Of a stretch of 10,263 bases of DNA, positions 7,246-10,263 are shown piece after piece (position 1 is the first letter of the stretch; the number at the start of each line of letters is the position of its first letter). Where the stretch lies: contig DETN01000013.1 in the NCBI GenBank assembly GCA_002362155.1, positions 686-10,948 on the forward strand, written 5' to 3'. Under the pieces are notes generated by a model, which was given only the letters and a program-made list of their open reading frames with translations, did not search any database and was not told where the DNA came from. Position numbers and translations under genes: made by a program. The stretch is from Lachnospiraceae bacterium UBA3287 (GTDB taxonomy: Bacteria > Bacillota > Clostridia > Lachnospirales > Lachnospiraceae).

Positions 7246-7289
7246 ACAGGGCCTCCCTGTGACGGTCCTGTAAACAATTAAGGTCCTGT
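7246..7289. repeat. Cluster of CCTGT/ACAGG repeats in the divergent msrA-DUF1232 intergenic region
   Basis: GGTCCTGT occurs at 7264-7271 and again at 7282-7289, 18 bases apart start to start. ACAGGG (7246-7251) and CCCTGT (7255-7260) form a small inverted repeat next to them. The cluster sits between the two divergent start regions and could be an operator, or the inverted pair could be a minor hairpin. Confidence 0.35.
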
Positions 7290-7308
7290 GCCTTTTCCCT
7301 TTCCGGGG

Positions 7309-7314
7309 TATAAT
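7309..7314 (+). promoter_or_regulatory. Consensus -10 for the DUF1232 gene
   Basis: TATAAT at 7309-7314 lies 46 bases before the start codon. No good -35 hexamer or TGn extension is visible, so the promoter may need an activator. The CCTGT repeats end 19 bases upstream, roughly covering the -35 position. Confidence 0.5.
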
Positions 7315-7359
7315 CAGTATATACCGGATATGGAGAATTGCAGAAAGGGAGGTCCTGGT

Positions 7360-7641
7360 ATGGATGAGAGATTAAAGAACGAACGCCGGAAACTGGCGTC
7401 TGTCCGGGAGAAAGTTCTCCTTATGGTGCAGATCCTGGATCTGCTGGCGGCAGCAGGCTATGTGCTCTTTCCTGCTGACCTGGTCCCTGATCTTCTGGGA
7501 CTTCTGGGCTATGTGGACGACCTGCTGGCAGCGGCCATCGGCATTACCATCTTCCTGAAAGCGGCCGGAGCCAGGAAGAAAGCCGGAAAGGAGAGGGAAG
7601 TTCTCCCGGGGCCCGGAGCCGATGAAGGAGACTCTGAATAA
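7360..7641 (+). CDS. YkvA/DUF1232 family small membrane protein
   Basis: The 93-residue protein contains the DUF1232 core at about residues 34-62: a stretch reading YVLFPADLVPDLL, then GLLGYVDDLLAAAIGI. This pattern of P-x-D-L-x-P-D, G-Y-x-D-D is diagnostic of the YkvA family, found widely in bacteria and of unknown function. The N-terminal 20 residues are charged and probably amphipathic. The core is hydrophobic enough for one or two membrane segments, and the C-terminus is a charged, glycine-rich tail. The start at 7360 is preferred over the upstream in-frame codons at 7288 and 7330, because AAAGGGAGG at 7344-7352 lies seven bases before it. It is a single-gene unit with its own terminator. 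Confidence 0.85.
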   Translation: MDERLKNERRKLASVREKVLLMVQILDLLAAAGYVLFPADLVPDLLGLLGYVDDLLAAAIGITIFLKAAGARKKAGKEREVLPGPGADEGDSE

Positions 7642-7652
7642 ATACGAAAGAC

Positions 7653-7698
7653 AAGGCCCATGGCCGGAGAGGTTCACTCCCGGGCCATGGGCCTTTTT
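7653..7698 (+). terminator. Intrinsic terminator after the DUF1232 gene
   Basis: A 13-bp stem pairs AAGGCCCATGGCC (7653-7665) with 7683-7695. An inner GGAG/CTCC pair (7666-7669 with 7677-7680) extends it, and TTTTT follows. On the minus strand the T run is poor, so it is mainly a plus-strand terminator. It may still slow transcripts from the convergent DUF362 gene, whose stop is 22 bases away. Confidence 0.9.
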
Positions 7699-7719
7699 AC
7701 GTACAGGTCCCCTGCCGGA

Positions 7720-8754
7720 TCAGTTCAGTTTGTTTCTTCCGGGGAAGGTGTTGTATGCGTCGGGACGCCAGCCGGGAGCTACATCCTTCACTGCTTCTGC
7801 CGCTGTGATCTCGGCGTCATCGTTGTCGATGTCGATCAGAGTATAGAGGTCGTTGCCCATGCCCAGTTCCTTCATATAAGAAAGCTGACGCAGGCCGTGT
7901 CTGGTCTCGATACGTTCGATCAGGGTCTTTCCGCCGCCGCCCGGCAGGCTGTAGATCAGGTCTATGCAGGCCTGGTCCACGGAGAGGATGTCATAGGAAG
8001 CCAGGATGCCGATGTCGGGAGTAACGACGGGCTCGGCTTCCTTGCCTTCGCAGTCACAGGAGACGGACATGTTTCGCATGACATTGATATAGGATACGTG
8101 ATCTTTGAAATGGGTGATGGTGGCCTTGGTGGATTCGCTGATGCGCTCCATCAGTTCTTCCTTGTCGATATCCCAGATGGTGGTGTGGGTATGGATCTCT
8201 GCCTTGCCGACTTTGCCGTCCGCGCAGCCGATGCCGATGTTCTTGTTGGAGCCGCCGAAGCCTCCCATGACATGGCCCTTGAAGTGGGTAAGGGTGAGCA
8301 TGGAGTCGTAGGAAGGAAGATGGCTACCCACATGCATCTCGGTGAACCACTTGCCGCCTTCCACGGGAAGGGTGGTCACGCCCTCTTCGTCCGTGATATC
8401 CATGGGGCAGAAGGTCCAGCCGTTGATCTCCAGGGTCTTCCTGTGGCCTTCGGTGTTGTCGCGGGGGCTTTCATAATAGGTATTGGTCTCGATGATGGTG
8501 GCGTCGGGAAGTCTCTTCTCATAAAGCTCTCTGACCCAGGGACGGGGAATAATGTTGGGACCTTCCGGCTCGCCGGTATGAAGCTTGATGGCAATCTTTC
8601 CCGTAAGACCGGCACTGACCCTGTCATAGATCTTCAGAAGACCTTCGGGAGAAAGATCCCTGGTGAAGTAGACTACGGACTTTTCTCCCCTTCTGTTCTC
8701 ATAGGGGACATAAAGGTTTCCGTCTTTACCGGGAACTGCGATTTTTCTGCTCAT
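7720..8754 (-). CDS. DUF362 domain-containing protein
   Basis: The 344-residue protein matches DUF362 family members of Clostridia. Recognisable blocks in order are VVYFTRDLSPEGLLKIYD (28-45), the GKIAIKLHTGEPEG segment (52-65), the TIIETNTYY segment (86-94), LTHFKGHVMGGFGGSNKN (155-172), and YINVMRNMSVSCDCEG (222-237), followed by DIGILASYDILSVDQAC. The Cys233-x-Cys235 pair and nearby histidines could bind a metal, but this is inference. Many DUF362 proteins carry a C-terminal 4Fe-4S ferredoxin domain; this one has none and ends about 80 residues after the core. There is no signal peptide or membrane segment, so a cytoplasmic location is likely. The biochemical role is not established. The ATG at 8754 has GGAGG (complement of 8761-8765) six bases upstream. 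Confidence 0.88.
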   Translation of the reverse strand: MSRKIAVPGKDGNLYVPYENRRGEKSVVYFTRDLSPEGLLKIYDRVSAGLTGKIAIKLHTGEPEGPNIIPRPWVRELYEKRLPDATIIETNTYYESPRDNTEGHRKTLEINGWTFCPMDITDEEGVTTLPVEGGKWFTEMHVGSHLPSYDSMLTLTHFKGHVMGGFGGSNKNIGIGCADGKVGKAEIHTHTTIWDIDKEELMERISESTKATITHFKDHVSYINVMRNMSVSCDCEGKEAEPVVTPDIGILASYDILSVDQACIDLIYSLPGGGGKTLIERIETRHGLRQLSYMKELGMGNDLYTLIDIDNDDAEITAAEAVKDVAPGWRPDAYNTFPGRNKLN

Positions 8755-8992
8755 ATATGACCTCCAAAAATTACTTGCAATTGGATTGTGCCATTGTTAA
8801 TTCCTGATTCTAGAATAATGGAAAAAAAGCCCTCGTGCAAGAAAAACTGATATGGACCGCCCGGGGCGCTGGAGGCATGATCTGCCGGAGATATCTCTTT
8901 TCGTCTCTGTGGTTCCTGCTTCCGGCATGTGTTATGTTTATCCGAAGGCGTAAAAATCCGAATATATCCCAAGGGAGGGAAAAGAGATAAAG
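8755..8992. other. Divergent intergenic region with inverted repeats
   Basis: This 238-base stretch holds the start signals of the DUF362 gene (minus) and the orphan gene (plus). It contains a 10-bp palindrome ATTCTAGAAT at 8807-8816, a second palindrome GAGATATCTC at 8888-8897, and an inverted repeat TGCCGGA (8883-8889) with TCCGGCA (8921-8927). A weak extended -10 for the plus gene, TGTTATGTT, lies at 8930-8938. No convincing -35 is seen on either strand, and I see no coding region. Confidence 0.45.
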
Positions 8993-9580
8993 ATGAGAGA
9001 CATCAGAACATACAAAGGGGAAAACTGGAGCTTTACAGAGCTGGCCGACCAGACAGGACGGGAGGCCAGAGCATACTTTCTGTGGTTCAAAACGCAGACT
9101 GATAAAAGGATAGAGTATCTACACTGGTACCTGGCTGAAGAAAAAGTGAACTGCACTCTCGACTATTCGGAAGAATCCCTGTCCGACCTGTGGATCTGGT
9201 TCCGGACCTGCATGGAATTTGTAAGAGGAAAGGAAAATGAAGAAAAGCAGGCGAAGGAGGAAACTTCCGGGAGCCAACAGGGGGATGCGTCTCTGGAGGA
9301 ACTGTATGGAATCCTTGACATGATTGAAATGGACATTGCCATTTATTTTGCAAAGACTCTGATCCACAACCATCCTCAGCTGCATTGGGATTATGTAAAG
9401 AAACGGCCAAAACTGTATGCCTACCATCAGCCTGTTGTCAAAGGCTTTGATGATTCGGACTTTTTTCTTCTTCCATGGCAGATCATCGAGACATGTGCTG
9501 CCGGAGAAGACTGTTACGGCGAAGACAATAATCTCCGTGATGTATATAAAGTCTGGGAAAGGCATGTGATCCGTGCATAG
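8993..9580 (+). CDS. Hypothetical protein, unrecognised, AT-richer than its neighbours
   Basis: I do not recognise this 195-residue protein. It is soluble and acidic, with no signal peptide or membrane segment, and is rich in Trp and Tyr. The N-terminal half (1-75) looks helical. A lysine/glutamate/glutamine-rich linker at about 80-100 follows, and then a C-terminal block contains MDIAIYFAKTLIHNHPQL, HWDYVKKRPKLYAYHQPVV and FFLLPWQIIETC. That block looks like a compact single-domain fold, but I cannot name a family. Sampled 60-base rows of the gene run from about 35% to 48% GC, against 50-68% in sampled rows of the NSS gene. This suggests a different origin. The nearest good ribosome binding site, AGGGAGGG at 8972-8979, is 13 bases from the ATG, which is unusually far. 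An in-frame ATA at 8987 is better spaced but would be a rare start codon. It appears to be a lone gene. Confidence 0.75.
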   Translation: MRDIRTYKGENWSFTELADQTGREARAYFLWFKTQTDKRIEYLHWYLAEEKVNCTLDYSEESLSDLWIWFRTCMEFVRGKENEEKQAKEETSGSQQGDASLEELYGILDMIEMDIAIYFAKTLIHNHPQLHWDYVKKRPKLYAYHQPVVKGFDDSDFFLLPWQIIETCAAGEDCYGEDNNLRDVYKVWERHVIRA

Positions 9581-9619
9581 GAGACGCCGGACCTTTATAT
9601 ATATGGAAAGAAGTCAATA

Positions 9620-9666
9620 AAAATGCCCTGCCGGGGGATCTGTTTTTAGAAAAAAGATGGCATTTT
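9620..9666. terminator. Possible hairpin terminator after the orphan gene
   Basis: AAAATGCC (9620-9627) pairs with GGCATTTT (9659-9666). Within the loop, ATCT (9638-9641) pairs with AGAT (9655-9658) and T4 with A4 around a TAGA loop. The outer stem ends in a T run on both strands, so it could terminate weakly in either direction. The large internal loop makes it uncertain. Confidence 0.4.
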
Positions 9667-9772
9667 CAGAAGACTTCTGAATTGTATAAAAATATCTGAA
9701 TTTTGAGAAAAATGGCAGACATGAAAAAGGCAAATTCCCCCTTGCATTCCTTCCCGGGGAGTGTTAGGATAC

Positions 9773-9827
9773 CACTTGTCGCCGCGAGAGAGGTAAAAAC
9801 CTTCCGTGAGGCGGCCAGGCACAAGTG
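9773..9827. repeat. Nested three-tier inverted repeat, possible structured RNA
   Basis: CACTTGT (9773-9779) pairs with ACAAGTG (9821-9827). Inside it GCCGC (9781-9785) pairs with GCGGC (9811-9815), and at the tip AGGT (9791-9794) pairs with ACCT (9799-9802) around an AAAA loop. Internal loops separate the tiers. An alternative pairing is CCTTC (9800-9804) with GAAGG (9827-9831). There is no T run, so it is not a normal terminator. I cannot tell which strand, if either, is transcribed. Confidence 0.5.
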
Positions 9828-9832
9828 AAGGA

Positions 9833-9858
9833 CAGGACGGCGGCTTACCGCAGACCTG
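9833..9858. repeat. Second hairpin next to the nested repeat
   Basis: CAGG (9833-9836) pairs with CCTG (9855-9858) around a symmetric 3x3 internal loop, and GCGG (9840-9843) pairs with CCGC (9848-9851) around a CTTA loop. It sits six bases beyond the nested repeat and directly before the A-rich element of the rRNA promoter. Confidence 0.45.
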
Positions 9859-9908
9859 AAAAACTTTCAAAAAAAGTGCTTGACAAAGATAACATGATTT
9901 GCTATCTT
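9859..9908 (+). promoter_or_regulatory. rRNA operon promoter with A-rich upstream element
   Basis: A consensus -35 TTGACA (9880-9885) is separated by 17 bases from TATCTT (9903-9908). The 18 or so bases before the -35 are rich in A and T tracts, like the UP elements of rRNA promoters. Its position about 330 bases before the 16S gene and its strength fit an rrn promoter. I see only this one clear promoter; a tandem partner further upstream is not evident. Confidence 0.82.
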
Positions 9909-9914
9909 ATATAG

Positions 9915-10238
9915 GCTGTCTTCGGGAGCGAGAGCAAACGGAGGCACGGGGCACTGCCAGGCAGCACCCCGGAAAGCACCTTTAAAATCGAATATATGAC
10001 AACTTAACAGAAATGCAACCCTGAAGATTTCTTTTAGATCTAATGAAGAAGCGGTTTCAAACACCGCATCTGAAAAGAAAAAGTTTAAAATAAACTTCAG
10101 AGAAAAAGTTTGAACGAACCAAACCAAGCAAATTACGGAAAGATGAACGAAGCAGATTTCTTAGGAAATTAATGCCAGGTCATCTGACCAGTATTGAACT
10201 TGACTTAAGCATTCCGTTGTTAACGGGATGTTCTTTTT
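9915..10238 (+). other. 16S rRNA 5' leader (external transcribed spacer)
   Basis: Transcribed, non-coding leader of about 320 bases; the start point near 9915 is inferred from the -10. It contains a palindrome CGGGG-CA-CTGCC / GGCAG-CA-CCCCG (9947-9971). It also contains hairpins GCGGT/ACCGC (10051-10055 with 10063-10067), AAGTTTA/TAAACTT (10081-10087 with 10091-10097) and GGTC/GACC (10178-10181 with 10186-10189). A duplicated GAAAAAGTTT lies at 10077-10086 and 10102-10111. Such leaders fold during 16S processing by RNase III and help antitermination complexes assemble. Confidence 0.7.
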
Positions 10239-10243
10239 TAACA
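10210..10243 (+). promoter_or_regulatory. Hairpin with T run and boxA-like sequence just before 16S
   Basis: CATTCCGTT (10210-10218) pairs with AACGGGATG (10222-10230), nine pairs with one G-T, and a T-rich run follows. The overlapping string TGTTCTTT (10229-10236) followed by TTTAACA resembles the boxA antitermination motif (TGCTCTTTAACA in E. coli). Boxes of this type recruit NusB-NusE to rRNA transcripts. The hairpin itself looks like an intrinsic terminator. Confidence 0.5.
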
Positions 10244-10263
10244 TGAGAGTTTGATCCTGGCTC
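10239..10263 (+). rRNA. 16S ribosomal RNA, 5' end (partial)
   Basis: The conserved 16S start AGAGTTTGATCCTGGCTC, the site of the universal bacterial primer, spans 10246-10263 and runs off the window. By comparison with known 16S genes, where this motif begins at about nucleotide 8-9, the mature 5' end is placed near 10239. It is the small-subunit rRNA that carries the decoding centre. The rest of the operon lies beyond the window. Confidence 0.95.

Larger units (their letters stand above)
9581..9879. other. Non-coding stretch between the orphan gene and the rRNA promoter
   Basis: About 300 bases without a credible gene. It holds the weak hairpin at 9620-9666, a direct repeat TCTGAATT at 9676-9683 and 9695-9702 around an AT-rich TATAAA, and the nested inverted repeats at 9773-9858. 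An A-rich upstream element joins the rRNA promoter. The two open frames on the minus strand here lack ribosome binding sites and family resemblance. Confidence 0.6.

Noticed and set aside
7288..7359. Longer start for the DUF1232 protein (ATG at 7288 or 7330)
   Set aside because: The -10 element at 7309-7314 lies inside the 7288 version, and the best ribosome binding site serves ATG 7360.
9833..9858. CGGCTTAC string resembling the conserved 3' end of RNase P RNA (ACAG..CGGCUUA)
   Set aside because: The rest of RNase P RNA, including the GAGGAAAGTCC region and a closing P1 helix, is not present within the available space. At best it is a fragment; a covariance search would decide.
9880..9908. 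Possibility that the TTGACA promoter serves a protein gene
   Set aside because: No open frame with a ribosome binding site follows on the plus strand before the 16S gene, and the A-rich upstream element fits an rRNA promoter.
9646..10127. Two minus-strand open frames (74 and 86 codons) in the rRNA upstream region and leader
   Set aside because: They overlap the rRNA promoter and leader, lack ribosome binding sites and match nothing I recognise.
1..10263. CRISPR array, tRNA genes, insertion sequences or phage genes
   Set aside because: I looked for regularly spaced repeats, tRNA-like cloverleaf ends, transposase motifs and terminal inverted repeats, and saw none.

Overview
The window looks like chromosomal DNA from a low-oxygen Firmicute, most likely a member of the Clostridia of the Lachnospiraceae kind. 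The reasons are strong AGGAGG-type ribosome binding sites, a long-form pyrophosphate-dependent phosphofructokinase, many compact intrinsic terminators, coding DNA that is roughly 55-60% GC by eye, and a 16S rRNA start of the Firmicute form. This placement is an inference; only the first 25 or so bases of the 16S gene are visible.

Layout. (1) Bases 1-590 hold the 3' end of the PPi-phosphofructokinase gene and its terminator. (2) Bases 628-2053 hold a MATE efflux transporter and a perfect bidirectional terminator, which it shares with the convergent exonuclease III gene. (3) Bases 2073-5900 hold exonuclease III and an NhaC-type Na+/H+ antiporter on the minus strand. A neurotransmitter:sodium symporter (NSS) family transporter diverges from them and ends at a very long perfect hairpin. 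(4) Bases 5976-7206 hold a small four-helix membrane protein resembling DUF2975. It abuts, tail to tail with no gap, a membrane-anchored methionine sulfoxide reductase A that has a second, very strong internal translation start. (5) Bases 7309-8754 hold a YkvA/DUF1232 small membrane protein and a convergent DUF362 protein, separated by a terminator. (6) Bases 8993-9580 hold an AT-richer orphan gene of unknown function. (7) Bases 9581-10263 hold no protein gene: there is a nested inverted-repeat element, a strong promoter with an A-rich upstream element, a structured rRNA leader of about 320 bases, and the first bases of a 16S rRNA gene.

The genes mostly form single-gene units, each with its own start signals and usually its own terminator. 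Functional links are loose. The NSS symporter uses the inward Na+ gradient while the divergent NhaC antiporter expels Na+, so the pair could form a sodium cycle. MsrA and exonuclease III both deal with oxidative damage but are not in one operon. I see no mobile element, CRISPR array, tRNA or defence locus. I found no convincing new multi-gene system. The points most worth checking are the two-start MsrA, the structured DNA upstream of the rRNA promoter, the terminator-like hairpin directly in front of 16S, and the low-GC orphan gene.
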